From: an uncultured Bacteroidota bacterium
GTDB taxonomy: Bacteria; Bacteroidota; Bacteroidia; Chitinophagales; Chitinophagaceae
Assembly: GCA_903927185.1 (NCBI GenBank)
Contig: CAIYLW010000080.1
Coordinates: 1-64,000, forward strand
Reading direction: 5' to 3'
Length of the DNA stretch: 64,000 nt
Below, one piece after another: positions 23,566 to 32,798 of this stretch; within the stretch, counting starts at the first letter, position 1; each line of letters begins with the position of its first letter. The position numbers were made by a program, and so were the translations under genes. The notes beneath the pieces were generated by a model. The model worked only from the letters and a program-made list of their open reading frames with translations. It made no database searches and was not told where the DNA came from.

Positions 23566-25809
23566 ATGCCCAGAAAGTTCCTCCAAATAGTAGGTGTAGG
23601 CCTATTATTAATCATTGTATCAAACACCATTTTCGCTCAAAAAAAATCATTAGCCCAAAAAGTAGATTCAGTCTTAAATCTGATGACTCTAGATGAAAAG
23701 GTGGGGCAACTCAATCAATACAACGATGATCAGGCTTCAACTGGTCCGGTTACACTCGACAATGATAAGATTGGTCAGATCAAACGCGGACAAGTGGGTT
23801 CCTTACTAAACTGTGTAGGCGTTGCGCGAACAAGAAGTTGGCAAAAAGTGGCAATGCAAAGTCGCTTGAAGATTCCATTACTATTTGGTCAGGATGTTGT
23901 ACATGGCTATAAAACTACTTTCCCTATTCCATTAGGAGAAGCGGCTAGCTGGGATTTAGAAGCTATCCAACAATCAGCAAGAGTGGCTGCAACTGAAGCT
24001 AGTGCCAGCGGATTGCATTGGACATTTGCGCCAATGGTTGACATCTCGCGCGATCCACGATGGGGTAGAGTCATGGAAGGCGCTGGTGAAGATCCATATC
24101 TGGGTTCTTTAATAGCAGCTGCAAGGGTGAAAGGTTTTCAAGGCAATCATTTAGGTGATCTAAATTCTGTGATGGCTTGTGTGAAGCATTTTGCTGCATA
24201 TGGCGCTGCTATTGGAGGAAGAGATTATAATTCAGTTGATATGAGCGATCGGATGCTTTGGGAAATATATCTACCACCTTTCAAAGCAGCTTTAGATGCT
24301 GGTGCAGCAACTTTTATGAATTCATTCAACGATTTAAATGGAGTTCCCGCAACTGGAAATTCATATTTGCAAAGAACCATTTTAAAAGGCAAATGGGGTT
24401 TTAAAGGATTTGTAGTGAGTGATTGGGGATCGATTGGTGAAATGATTAATCATGGTAATGTGAAGGATGGTTATGAAGCAGCGCAAAGCGCCATTACCGC
24501 AGGAAGCGATATGGATATGGAGAGTAGGAATTATAAGAATAGTCTAGCAAAATTAGTGACTGATAAAAAAGTTTCTACCGATTTGATCGATGATGCAGTG
24601 AAAAGAATTTTGCTGAAGAAATTTGAATTAGGCTTATTTGATGATCCATTCAAATATTGTAATGAAGAAAGAGAAAAAGCAGCTTTGAATAATCCGGAGC
24701 ACACAAAAATTGCCAGGTCGGTTGCGGCTAAAAGTATTGTGTTGTTAAAAAATGAAAACAATATATTACCACTTTCAAAAAACCTAAAGACGATTGCCTT
24801 TATCGGTCCTTTAGTAAAAGCAGTAAAACAAAATAAAGGTTTCTGGGATGTAGAAGTGCCAGGAGTTGATTCAGACTATATAGTTTCTCAATGGCAAGGG
24901 CTACAAAATAAAGTAGGCGCAAACTCCAGAATACTTTATGCGAAAGGTTGTGAAATCGAAGGCGATAACAAATCTGGATTTGCTGAAGCTATAGAAATTG
25001 CTAAACAATCAGATGTGGTGATCTTAAGTATTGGTGAAAGAAGAGATATGACTGGCGAAGCTAAGAGTCGCTCAAATATTGGTATTCCTGGAGTTCAAGA
25101 AGATCTATTGAAAGAACTATTGGCTACTGGGAAACCTGTAGTTGTTTTAATAAATACAGGAAGGCCATTAGTGTTTAATTACACAGCTGATCAAGCTACA
25201 GCGATCTTGTACACTTGGTGGTTAGGGAGCGAAGCTGGAAATGCCATTGCTGATGTATTGTTTGGTGATGTAAACCCATCTGCAAAATTGCCAATGAGTT
25301 TTCCGGTTTCTGTTGGACAAATTCCTATTTACTATAGTCATTTTAATACAGGTCGGCCAGCAACAAATGATGAAAACAGGATCTATAATTCATCCTATAA
25401 CGATCTTTCCATCTTTCCTAAATATGAATTTGGGTATGGTAAAAGTTATACCATTTTCGAATATTCTAAGCTTCTGCTGAGTAAGAAAAAAATCAAACAA
25501 ACAGAAAATATTGAGGTTTCAGTAACTATTTCAAATACCGGAAAATATGATGGCGATGAAGTGGTACAATTATACTTGCGCGATAGAGTAGGTTCCATTG
25601 TTCGTCCAGTGGAAGAGTTGAAAGACTTTAAAAAGATTTTTTTAAAAGTTGGAGAAAGTAAAACCATTCAATTTAAAATCGACAAACAAAAACTTTCTTT
25701 TTATAATCAACAATTGAATTGGGTAGCGGAGCCTGGAGATTTTGATTTAATGATTGGGTCTTCATCAAGAGATATTCGTTTGAAGGATAGTTTTGAATTG
25801 ATCAACTAA
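23566..25809 (+). CDS. bglX: Beta-glucosidase, GH3 family (BglX-like)
   Basis: A periplasmic glycosidase of 747 residues, close to E. coli BglX in size and order. A signal peptide (about 1-25, ending IFAQ) is followed by the GH3 barrel, with KHFAAYGAAIGGRDYN near 205 and the nucleophile Asp286 in FVVSDWGSIGEM. The GH3 C-terminal domain (from about 385) and a fibronectin-III-like domain (from about 635) complete it. It releases glucose from beta-glucosides; exact linkage is not predictable. It leads an operon with ribokinase (6-nt gap), an ADP-ribosylglycohydrolase-like protein, a GRP porter and GH30. Confidence 0.9.
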   Translation: MPRKFLQIVGVGLLLIIVSNTIFAQKKSLAQKVDSVLNLMTLDEKVGQLNQYNDDQASTGPVTLDNDKIGQIKRGQVGSLLNCVGVARTRSWQKVAMQSRLKIPLLFGQDVVHGYKTTFPIPLGEAASWDLEAIQQSARVAATEASASGLHWTFAPMVDISRDPRWGRVMEGAGEDPYLGSLIAAARVKGFQGNHLGDLNSVMACVKHFAAYGAAIGGRDYNSVDMSDRMLWEIYLPPFKAALDAGAATFMNSFNDLNGVPATGNSYLQRTILKGKWGFKGFVVSDWGSIGEMINHGNVKDGYEAAQSAITAGSDMDMESRNYKNSLAKLVTDKKVSTDLIDDAVKRILLKKFELGLFDDPFKYCNEEREKAALNNPEHTKIARSVAAKSIVLLKNENNILPLSKNLKTIAFIGPLVKAVKQNKGFWDVEVPGVDSDYIVSQWQGLQNKVGANSRILYAKGCEIEGDNKSGFAEAIEIAKQSDVVILSIGERRDMTGEAKSRSNIGIPGVQEDLLKELLATGKPVVVLINTGRPLVFNYTADQATAILYTWWLGSEAGNAIADVLFGDVNPSAKLPMSFPVSVGQIPIYYSHFNTGRPATNDENRIYNSSYNDLSIFPKYEFGYGKSYTIFEYSKLLLSKKKIKQTENIEVSVTISNTGKYDGDEVVQLYLRDRVGSIVRPVEELKDFKKIFLKVGESKTIQFKIDKQKLSFYNQQLNWVAEPGDFDLMIGSSSRDIRLKDSFELIN

Positions 25810-25815
25810 TACAAT

Positions 25816-26715
25816 ATGAAAAAGATCATCGTTGTTGGTAGTGCCAATACAGATATGGTTGTTAAAATTGACAAACATCCTTTGCCTGGTGAAACCAGAT
25901 TAGGAGGAGATTTTTTTATGAATGCAGGAGGTAAAGGAGCTAATCAGGCAGTTGCTGCTGCAAGATTGGGTGGTAATGTGGCATTTGTTGCAAAAGTTGG
26001 AAATGACATTTTTGGAAAACAAACTTTAGAAGGATTGACAAATGAAAATATTGATACGAGTCATGTTTTTATAGATGATATTGCGCCCTCAGGTACCGCT
26101 TTGATTATTGTAAATGCAGAAGGTGAGAATAGTATTGTGGTAGCTTCGGGTGCTAATGCGAAATTGAATGAAAAGGATGTGGCTTCAATTTCTGATTTGA
26201 CTGATACGGCATTTATTTTAATGCAATTAGAAACTCCTATCGAAACAATCTCCGCTGTTATAAATGCTGCCAATATTAAAGGCATAAATGTGATACTAAA
26301 TCCTGCACCCGCTCAACAATTAAGCCAAACTATCCTTGAAGGATTATTTCTACTGGTGCCTAATGAATCTGAGGCGAGTATCCTAACAGGCATTCAAGTA
26401 ATTGATTTGGTATCTGCATCTAAAGCTGCTGACGCATTATTAGAAAAAGGGGTAAGACATGTAATCATTACTCTTGGAAAGCAAGGCGCATTTTTCAAAT
26501 CAGTTTCCCGAGAAATTTTGATCCCGGCACCTATTGTCACTGCCATTGATACTACTGCTGCTGGAGATACTTTCTGTGGCGCTTTAACAGTAGCATTAAC
26601 GGAGAGTAAAGATTGGGATGATGCAATCCGTTTTGCAGTAACTGCTGCTTCGATTTCGGTAACTAGAATGGGCGCACAATCATCCGTACCTTATAGAAAT
26701 GAAATACATAATTAA
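25816..26715 (+). CDS. rbsK: Ribokinase (PfkB family)
   Basis: A cytoplasmic sugar kinase of 299 residues that phosphorylates ribose to ribose-5-phosphate. The N-terminal PfkB signature MNAGGKGANQAVAAARLG (about 35-52) and the opening VVGSANTDMVV are typical of ribokinase. The catalytic base is Asp251 in TTAAGDTFCGAL. It is tightly spaced between bglX and an ADP-ribosylglycohydrolase-like gene, and a GRP-family sugar porter follows. The cluster suggests that ribose released outside is taken up and phosphorylated. Other PfkB substrates (2-deoxyribose and similar) are possible. Confidence 0.9.
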   Translation: MKKIIVVGSANTDMVVKIDKHPLPGETRLGGDFFMNAGGKGANQAVAAARLGGNVAFVAKVGNDIFGKQTLEGLTNENIDTSHVFIDDIAPSGTALIIVNAEGENSIVVASGANAKLNEKDVASISDLTDTAFILMQLETPIETISAVINAANIKGINVILNPAPAQQLSQTILEGLFLLVPNESEASILTGIQVIDLVSASKAADALLEKGVRHVIITLGKQGAFFKSVSREILIPAPIVTAIDTTAAGDTFCGALTVALTESKDWDDAIRFAVTAASISVTRMGAQSSVPYRNEIHN

Positions 26716-26725
26716 TATGCTAACC

Positions 26726-28261
26726 ATGAAAAAATGTCTTTTGTATGTTGCCATAATAAGTTCCTTGCCTTTAGTTGCGCAAGTGAAAAAGCAAAACGTG
26801 TTAGTTGATAAACAAATCATTTCTACTTCTACTGCAAGTATTAAGGATAAAATTAAAGGTGGATGGGCTGGTCAAACCATTGGAGTTACTTATGGTGGTC
26901 CTTATGAGTTTCATTATTTAGGAACTATGATCAATGATTATCAAAAGATCTCTTGGCCCGATGGACAAGTGAAACGTTATTTTGATTTAGAGCCAGGTTT
27001 GTATGATGATATTTATATGGACTTGAGTTTTGTAGACGTCATTGAAAAATATGGTGTGGATGCACCAGTGGATTCATTCGCGAGTGCTTTCGCAAATGCC
27101 CCTTATCCTTTATGGCATGCCAACCAAACTGGCCGTTATAATATTTTAAATGGTATGAAAGCTCCTGCATCAGGTTATTGGAAAAATAATCCTCATGCTG
27201 ATGATATCGATTTTCAGATTGAATCTGATTTTGCGGGCTTGATGCACCCGGGTATGGGAAATTCAGCCTCCGTGTTATGTGATAAGGTTGGTCATATTAT
27301 GAACTATGGTGAAGGTTATTATGGTGGGGTATATGTTGCAAATATGTATAGCCTTGCTTTTGTAAGTGATGATATAAATTTCATTGTTTCTGAAGCACTG
27401 AAATCAATTCCAGCTAAAAGCAAATATCGTCAGTGCATGGAGGATGTGATTAAATGGTATCAGCAAAATCCAAAAGATTGGAAAAAATCCTGGTTCGAAA
27501 TTCAAAGAAAATGGACAGAAGATATCGCTTGTCCGGATGGTGTGTTTATGCCATTTGATATCAGTGCAAGGGTGAATAGTGCTTACGTATTGATGGGTTT
27601 ATTATATGGACAGGGTGATTTTGGTAAAACTGTGGAGATAGCCACCAGGTGTGGACAAGATGCTGATTGTAACCCTTCAACTGCCGGAGGAATTTTAGGA
27701 GCTATGTTGGGTTTTAATAAGATTCCAGATTACTGGAAAAATAATTTAAAAGAAGTGGCAGATCGTAATTTTGTGTATACTAATATTTCTTTGAACAAAA
27801 TGTACGAATTAGGTTTCAAGCATGCTTCACAAATGTTGCAAAGAAATGGAGGGAGTATAAATGGGGATAAAATCACCATTGTTTATCAGCAACCAAAGCC
27901 TGTTGCATTTGAGGAATCTTTTTCTGGATTTCATCCCGTAAAAAGAAAATGGTTGGGATGGAATAGTGATGAAGTAAATGATCATTATGAATTTAATTTT
28001 GAAGGGAATGGACTAACCATTCAATCTGGTATGTCGAATGAATGGGCCACAACAACCAGTTATGTATTTAAAGTAGAAATGGATATTGATGGCAAAAAAG
28101 AAATATTGAATTTACCATACAATTTTAGAATTAGGAGGAATGAATTGTATTCAAATTTTGGATTAGCTGAAGGAAAACATACTGTAAAAATTAAAATTTT
28201 AAATCCAGATAAGATCGCTAGCCTTCAGGTAAAAGACCTTATTGTATATTCTAATAAATAA
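26726..28261 (+). CDS. Exported ADP-ribosylglycohydrolase-fold protein
   Basis: A 511-residue protein with a signal peptide (MKKCLLYVAIISSLPLVAQ); I start at the ATG at 26726, with 26717 as the alternative. The helical ADP-ribosylglycohydrolase (ARH/DraG) fold follows, opening with KIKGGWAGQTIGVTYGG near 45. Metal-binding segments are DDIYMD at 94-99 and QDADCNP at 311-317. In classic ARH enzymes the second motif is DxDT or DxDS; here a Cys replaces that Ser/Thr. A C-terminal beta-rich domain (about 395-511) follows. The export signal and the neighbouring ribokinase and porter suggest it frees ribose from a ribosyl conjugate in the periplasm. That activity is inferred. Confidence 0.8.
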   Translation: MKKCLLYVAIISSLPLVAQVKKQNVLVDKQIISTSTASIKDKIKGGWAGQTIGVTYGGPYEFHYLGTMINDYQKISWPDGQVKRYFDLEPGLYDDIYMDLSFVDVIEKYGVDAPVDSFASAFANAPYPLWHANQTGRYNILNGMKAPASGYWKNNPHADDIDFQIESDFAGLMHPGMGNSASVLCDKVGHIMNYGEGYYGGVYVANMYSLAFVSDDINFIVSEALKSIPAKSKYRQCMEDVIKWYQQNPKDWKKSWFEIQRKWTEDIACPDGVFMPFDISARVNSAYVLMGLLYGQGDFGKTVEIATRCGQDADCNPSTAGGILGAMLGFNKIPDYWKNNLKEVADRNFVYTNISLNKMYELGFKHASQMLQRNGGSINGDKITIVYQQPKPVAFEESFSGFHPVKRKWLGWNSDEVNDHYEFNFEGNGLTIQSGMSNEWATTTSYVFKVEMDIDGKKEILNLPYNFRIRRNELYSNFGLAEGKHTVKIKILNPDKIASLQVKDLIVYSNK

Positions 28262-28293
28262 ATTTCATTGTATTACATTTTAAATATTACTCC

Positions 28294-29292
28294 ATGTTTA
28301 TAGTAGAAAATTACAGTTTGGCAATTATTCTCTGTATGGTAACAATGCTTTGTTGGGGGTCATGGGCCAACACTACAAAACTTACAACTAAAGAATGGCG
28401 TTTTGAATTACTTTATTGGGATTATGGTATAGGAATAATGGTTACAACACTCTTGTTGGCATTTACATTGGGAAGCAATGGAGCAGAAGGAAGATCTTTT
28501 TTAAACGATTTGCATCAGGCAGATTCTGGTAATATACAATCTGCCATTATTGGAGGAGTAGTATTTAATCTCGCAAATATCTTATTAGTTGCAGCAATAG
28601 GAATAGCAGGGATGTCGGTTGCCTTTCCTGTTGGGATAGGTATCGCTTTGGTATTAGGAGTAGTCATAAATTATATTGGGAACCCTCAAGGAAATCCGCT
28701 ATTAATTTTTGTAGGTGTTGGGTTGATTGTAATTGCAATTATATTAAACGCCAGAGCTTATCAAAAATTACAATCTAATGCAACAACTAAAGTTTCGCAA
28801 AAGGGATTAATATTATCTGTGGTAAGTGGTTGCTTAATGGGATTGTTTTATAAATATGTAGCTGATTCCATGGTGCATAGTTTTAATATGCCGGAGTCTG
28901 GTAAATTAACTCCCTATACCGCTTTGGTGTTTTTTGCAATTGGTGTTGTGCTTAGTAGTTTCTTGTTTAATGGGTTACAAATGTGGCGTCCATTTGCAGG
29001 TGAACCTATTAAAATCAGCACTTATTTTTCTGGTAAATTGAAAGATCATCTAGTTGGAATTTTAGGTGGTGCCATTTGGTGTGTTGGGATGTCATTGAAT
29101 ATCATTGCATCTGGTAAAGCAGGTCCTGCCGTCTCATACGGACTAGGGCAAGGAGCCACTGTTGTTGCTGCAGTTTGGGGTATTTATGTGTGGAAAGAAT
29201 TTGATCAAGCTCCAAAGGGTACTAAGCCTATCTTAAATATTATGTTGTTATTATACATTGTAGGCCTGTCGTTGATTATATTATCTAAATAG
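28294..29292 (+). CDS. GRP (glucose/ribose porter) family sugar transporter
   Basis: A membrane protein of 332 residues with about ten helices. It has the GRP/RhaT/RbsU look of the drug-metabolite superfamily: MVTMLCWGSWANTTKLT near 13-29 with a helix-1 WGSW motif, GIGIALVLGVVINYIGNPQGNP near 120, and SYGLGQGATVVAAVWGIYVWKEF near 275. Members import glucose, ribose or rhamnose by proton symport. In this operon, after ribokinase and the exported glycohydrolase, ribose is the likely substrate. It is 32 nt from the gene before and 36 nt from GH30. Confidence 0.8.
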   Translation: MFIVENYSLAIILCMVTMLCWGSWANTTKLTTKEWRFELLYWDYGIGIMVTTLLLAFTLGSNGAEGRSFLNDLHQADSGNIQSAIIGGVVFNLANILLVAAIGIAGMSVAFPVGIGIALVLGVVINYIGNPQGNPLLIFVGVGLIVIAIILNARAYQKLQSNATTKVSQKGLILSVVSGCLMGLFYKYVADSMVHSFNMPESGKLTPYTALVFFAIGVVLSSFLFNGLQMWRPFAGEPIKISTYFSGKLKDHLVGILGGAIWCVGMSLNIIASGKAGPAVSYGLGQGATVVAAVWGIYVWKEFDQAPKGTKPILNIMLLLYIVGLSLIILSK

Positions 29293-29328
29293 TTGTTTTT
29301 AATATCCTTTTATAATTTATTGAGTAAG

Positions 29329-30738
29329 ATGAAAACATTTTTAGCATCCATATTTCTTTTTATATTTTCAAATACCGTGTTCTCTCAAAAAGAAATAGTT
29401 CCTACTTCAACTGAAATTGAATTTTGGTTAACTAAGTCTGATAAATCTATTTTACTTGCAAAACAAAATGTGGTATTGCGTTTTAAAAATGAAGTTAATA
29501 CTCATCAAACAATTGAAATCGATGATAAGCAAACAGCACAAACCATTGAAGGTTTCGGCTTTGCTTTAACCGGGGGCAGTGCGGAAGTGATTAATCAATT
29601 AAATACGGATGTAAAAAAGCAATTGCTTCAAGAGTTATTTGGTGCAAAAGAAACTGGTATTGCAATTAGTTATTTAAGGATTAGTATAGGTGCCTCAGAT
29701 TTAGATTCAACGGTTTTTTCTTATGATGATTTGACTTTAGGTGAAACAGATCTTACACTTTCTAAATTTAGCCTCAGTCCTGATAAACATTGGCTAATAC
29801 CTCTTTTGAAAGAAATTTTACTCATTAATCCCAAGATTAAAATTTTAGCATGCCCTTGGTCTCCACCAGTTTGGATGAAAAATAATAATAGTACAAAAGG
29901 AGGAAGTTTACTGACAAAATATTATCCTGTTTACGCCAACTATTTTGTAAAATATATACAACAAATGAAAGCTGAGGGGATTCCAATAGATGCTATAACA
30001 CCTCAGAATGAACCATTGCATCCTGGTAATAATCCTAGCTTATTAATGTTAGCAAATGAGCAAGCTAATTTTATCAAAAATGATTTGGGTCCTGCTTTTG
30101 AGAAAGCAAATCTTGCTACAAAAATCATCATCTATGATCATAATTGTAATAAGCCTGAATATCCTATTTCAATTTTAAATGATGCAGTAGCTAGAAAATA
30201 TATTGCAGGTTCTGCTTTTCATTTGTATGAAGGAAACATCGATGCATTGACAACAGTTCATAATACTCATCCCGATAAAGGATTATACTTTACAGAGCAA
30301 TGGACTTCTAGTGAAGGTGATTTTGGTGGTGATTTTAAATGGCATATTAAAAATGTGCTAATAGGTTCAATGAATAATTGGAGTAAAGTTGCCTTGGAAT
30401 GGAATCTTGCAAACAATGCTGTATATGGGCCACATACAGATGGGGGATGTACTCAATGCAAGGGAGCCATAACAATTAATAGTTCAAATTCTTATTCCAA
30501 GAATGTAGCTTTTTATATCATCGCACAAGCTTCTAAATTTGTTCCGGCTGGCTCTATTAAAATAGCAAGTAGCGTAATAGGAAATTTACAAAATGTTGCA
30601 TTTAAAACACCATTTGGCAAAACAGTATTAATTGTAGAAAATGAAGGTGCTAAAGCTGAAATATTTAATATAAAATATAAAGGCCATTGGGCTAATACAA
30701 GTCTTGATGCTGGGGCTGTTGCAACTTATATCTGGTAA
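29329..30738 (+). CDS. GH30 family glycoside hydrolase
   Basis: An exported enzyme of 469 residues. I use the ATG at 29329, which begins a clean signal peptide (MKTFLASIFLFIFSNTVFSQ); a TTG at 29293 would add 12 residues. The (beta/alpha)8 barrel has the acid/base Glu228 in TPQNEPLH and the nucleophile Glu323 in YFTEQWTSSEG; the opening strand QTIEGFGFALTGGSAE is typical. GH30 includes glucosylceramidases and beta-1,6-glucanases, and subfamily 1 or 3 seems likely. It closes the operon and ends 4 nt from the convergent small membrane gene. Confidence 0.9.
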   Translation: MKTFLASIFLFIFSNTVFSQKEIVPTSTEIEFWLTKSDKSILLAKQNVVLRFKNEVNTHQTIEIDDKQTAQTIEGFGFALTGGSAEVINQLNTDVKKQLLQELFGAKETGIAISYLRISIGASDLDSTVFSYDDLTLGETDLTLSKFSLSPDKHWLIPLLKEILLINPKIKILACPWSPPVWMKNNNSTKGGSLLTKYYPVYANYFVKYIQQMKAEGIPIDAITPQNEPLHPGNNPSLLMLANEQANFIKNDLGPAFEKANLATKIIIYDHNCNKPEYPISILNDAVARKYIAGSAFHLYEGNIDALTTVHNTHPDKGLYFTEQWTSSEGDFGGDFKWHIKNVLIGSMNNWSKVALEWNLANNAVYGPHTDGGCTQCKGAITINSSNSYSKNVAFYIIAQASKFVPAGSIKIASSVIGNLQNVAFKTPFGKTVLIVENEGAKAEIFNIKYKGHWANTSLDAGAVATYIW

Positions 30739-30742
30739 AACT

Positions 30743-31036
30743 TTAAAGAAACCATTTCACACCCAATGCCACTAAAGCATAAATACAGGTAGCAATAAAA
30801 ATACCTCTTGCAGTTTTGTCGATTTGTTTATTGATGAAAATAGTAAAAACTACCGCATTCGCTATTAGAGAAATGCTGATAATACCAGACATCAATGATT
30901 TCTGTTCAAACATCACCGTAAAAAACTCTTTCAAAGTAAATAAACGGAACTGAATAAAATAGTAAACAAACATTCCAATGATTGGTGTTACAAAACCCAA
31001 TAGTAAACCGAGTTTTAGGTCGTCTTTTTTTAACAT
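30743..31036 (-). CDS. Small three-helix membrane protein
   Basis: A 97-residue protein with three hydrophobic helices (about 10-29, 45-65 and 75-94) and no signal peptide. I cannot assign a family. Its start codon overlaps the surE stop in the arrangement TAATG, so it is translationally coupled to surE and surely expressed with it. The order surE then small membrane gene, with lpxB further along the same strand (10 kb away here), suggests an envelope role. Its stop lies 4 nt from that of the GH30 gene on the other strand. Confidence 0.7.
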   Translation of the reverse strand: MLKKDDLKLGLLLGFVTPIIGMFVYYFIQFRLFTLKEFFTVMFEQKSLMSGIISISLIANAVVFTIFINKQIDKTARGIFIATCIYALVALGVKWFL

Positions 31037-31824
31037 TAGGAGCTTAATTTTTTTTCTAGTTTAGTTTTCAATTCATAGTGTGTTAGATCGAATTGAACGG
31101 GTACTACACTCACATAATTATTTTTCAATGCCCAAACATCAGTGTCTTTTGCTTTATCGAAATTTTTAAATTCGCCTGTAAGCCAATAATATCTTCTTCC
31201 GTGGGGATCTTTTCTTTCATCAAATTTTTCTTCGTACTTCGCATAAGCCTGTTTACAAACTTTTATGCCTTTAATCAGTTTAGTTTCTACTGCAGGAATA
31301 TTTACATTTAAACAAAGATGTTTGTCGAGATTCTTATTTTTTAAAACGAATTCTACAATTTCTCTTGCATAGATTTTAGCCGCAGAAAAATCTGCATCAA
31401 TACTATAATCCAATAAACTAAACCCAATACTAGGTATACCTTCTATGGATGCTTCCAAAGCAGCAGACATAGTTCCTGAATATATAACATTGATAGAATG
31501 GTTAGCACCATGATTGATACCGCTAATGCAGATATCTGGTTTACGATGCAATACTATATCTACAGCCAACTTTACACAATCAACTGGTGTACCACTACAG
31601 CTAAATGTTTCCACGCCTTCTATAACATGGAGTTTAGACAAACGAAGGGGATGTCCAATAGTAATAGCATGACCCATGCCACTTTGCGGTTTATCTGGAG
31701 CCACCACATATACTTTTCCTAAACCTTTCATAGCCTCTGTTAAGGCTTTTATTCCCGGGGCAGTTACACCATCATCATTAGTAATTAGTATAATCGGCTC
31801 AGCGATTTTCTTTGCTTTCGACAT
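31036..31824 (-). CDS. surE: 5'/3'-nucleotidase SurE
   Basis: A metal-dependent nucleoside monophosphatase of 262 residues, the usual length. The active-site loop ILITNDDGVTAPGIKAL is near residues 12-28 with the paired Asp metal ligands; VAPDKPQSGMGHAIT follows, and SGINHGANHSINVIYSGTMSAALEA near 100-124 is the second signature. It is cytoplasmic and implicated in nucleotide balance and survival in stationary phase. A TAACTTG box (31830-31836) lies 5 nt before the start. The stop overlaps the start of the next gene. Confidence 0.95.
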   Translation of the reverse strand: MSKAKKIAEPIILITNDDGVTAPGIKALTEAMKGLGKVYVVAPDKPQSGMGHAITIGHPLRLSKLHVIEGVETFSCSGTPVDCVKLAVDIVLHRKPDICISGINHGANHSINVIYSGTMSAALEASIEGIPSIGFSLLDYSIDADFSAAKIYAREIVEFVLKNKNLDKHLCLNVNIPAVETKLIKGIKVCKQAYAKYEEKFDERKDPHGRRYYWLTGEFKNFDKAKDTDVWALKNNYVSVVPVQFDLTHYELKTKLEKKLSS

Positions 31825-31877
31825 AGGTGCAAGTTAAGTGAAGAGATAAGAGATAAGAGTGTGAAGTAGAAAAAAAA

Positions 31878-31907
31878 TTTGGAATAACTAAAAATATTAG
31901 TATTTTG
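31878..31907 (+). promoter_or_regulatory. Promoter candidate of the XRE/S24 regulator
   Basis: TTTG (31878-31881), a 19-nt spacer and TATTTTG (31901-31907), close to the Bacteroidota consensus. It leaves an 18-nt gap to the ATG at 31926 and overlaps the alternative TTG start at 31905, which argues for the ATG. Confidence 0.5.
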
Positions 31908-31925
31908 CAGCTAAATCAATTAGTT

Positions 31926-32681
31926 ATGTCAAACGCAGGGAAAAACTTAAAGTACCTACGCAAGTTGCGTGGTTGGACACAGGAAGAGTTTGCAAACAAG
32001 CTCAAAATAAAACGTTCTTTAGTGGGCGCTTATGAAGAAGAGCGTGCTGAACCAAGGCTGGAAGTGATGGAGTCTATTAGTAATATCTTTAAACTGAGCT
32101 TAGAAGATTTCCTTTTTAAAGATCTAGCTTCCGATTCTAGTGGAGGAAATTACCTTGAAAAACGTAGGATGATGAAAATGGATGCTGAAGTAGCTTCCAT
32201 TAGTTTTGTGCCTGTAAAAGCAGCAGCTGGTTATTTAGCGGGCTATGCAGATCCAGAATTTGTAGATGAACTCAATACTTTTACGCTTCCTATGTTAGCA
32301 CCTGGTCAATATCGTGCATTTGAAATAGTGGGAGACAGTATGTTGCCTACACCTAGTGGTAGTGTAATTGTTGGTGAAAGAGTAGAGGATCTGGAAGAAT
32401 TGAAAAATAGCAACACTTATGTTGTATTATCTCGTAATGAAGGAGTAGTATATAAACGAGTAATGAAAAATAATCGTACTAAAGATAAACTAACTATGAT
32501 TAGCGATAACCCTCAATATGAGCCTTATTATGTTAGTTCTGAGGATGTATTAGAAGTATGGAAAGCAGTTTATATTTTACAAAAAGCAAACCTAGGTCCT
32601 CGCTGGGACGTAAATCAACTCGCAGGGATGGTCAATAACTTACAAGAACAGGTAAGTACATTAAAGAAGAAGTTTAATTAA
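31926..32681 (+). CDS. XRE-family regulator with LexA/S24-like C-terminal domain
   Basis: A 251-residue protein. The N-terminal helix-turn-helix (about 1-60) has LKYLRKLRGWTQEEFANKLKIKRSLVGAYEEERAEP, a standard XRE/Cro pattern. The C-terminal part (about 90-220) is S24-like: a Ser in FEIVGDSMLPTP (Ser138) and a Lys in VVYKRV (Lys177) match the Ser-Lys dyad of LexA and CI. The usual Ala-Gly cleavage site is not obvious; AAAGYLAGYAD lies in the right place. The ATG at 31926 is preferred over the TTG at 31905. It is a single gene followed by a strong terminator. Its targets are unknown. Confidence 0.85.
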   Translation: MSNAGKNLKYLRKLRGWTQEEFANKLKIKRSLVGAYEEERAEPRLEVMESISNIFKLSLEDFLFKDLASDSSGGNYLEKRRMMKMDAEVASISFVPVKAAAGYLAGYADPEFVDELNTFTLPMLAPGQYRAFEIVGDSMLPTPSGSVIVGERVEDLEELKNSNTYVVLSRNEGVVYKRVMKNNRTKDKLTMISDNPQYEPYYVSSEDVLEVWKAVYILQKANLGPRWDVNQLAGMVNNLQEQVSTLKKKFN

Positions 32682-32699
32682 TATAAAAGTAAATCATTT

Positions 32700-32729
32700 A
32701 AAAAAACAGCCATCGATGGCTGTTTTTTT
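32700..32729 (+). terminator. Terminator of the XRE/S24 gene
   Basis: A near-perfect palindrome centred on ATCGAT: AAAAAACAGCCAT against ATGGCTGTTTTTT, followed by a T run, 19 nt after the stop codon. Confidence 0.9.
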
Positions 32730-32760
32730 ATTGGTAAAAACCATTTATCCATTTTCATAA

Positions 32761-32788
32761 TTGGTTATAACTCATTTCTTTATTTTTG
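32761..32788 (+). promoter_or_regulatory. Promoter candidate of the DUF5916 gene
   Basis: TTG (32761-32763), a 17-nt spacer and an exact TATTTTTG box (32781-32788), 10 nt before the start codon, so the 5' leader would be very short. Confidence 0.4.
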
Positions 32789-32798
32789 TAAACTAACT

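Noticed and set aside
31836-31862. GAGATAA direct repeats upstream of surE
   Set aside because: Only two copies; too short to tell from AT/purine-rich background.
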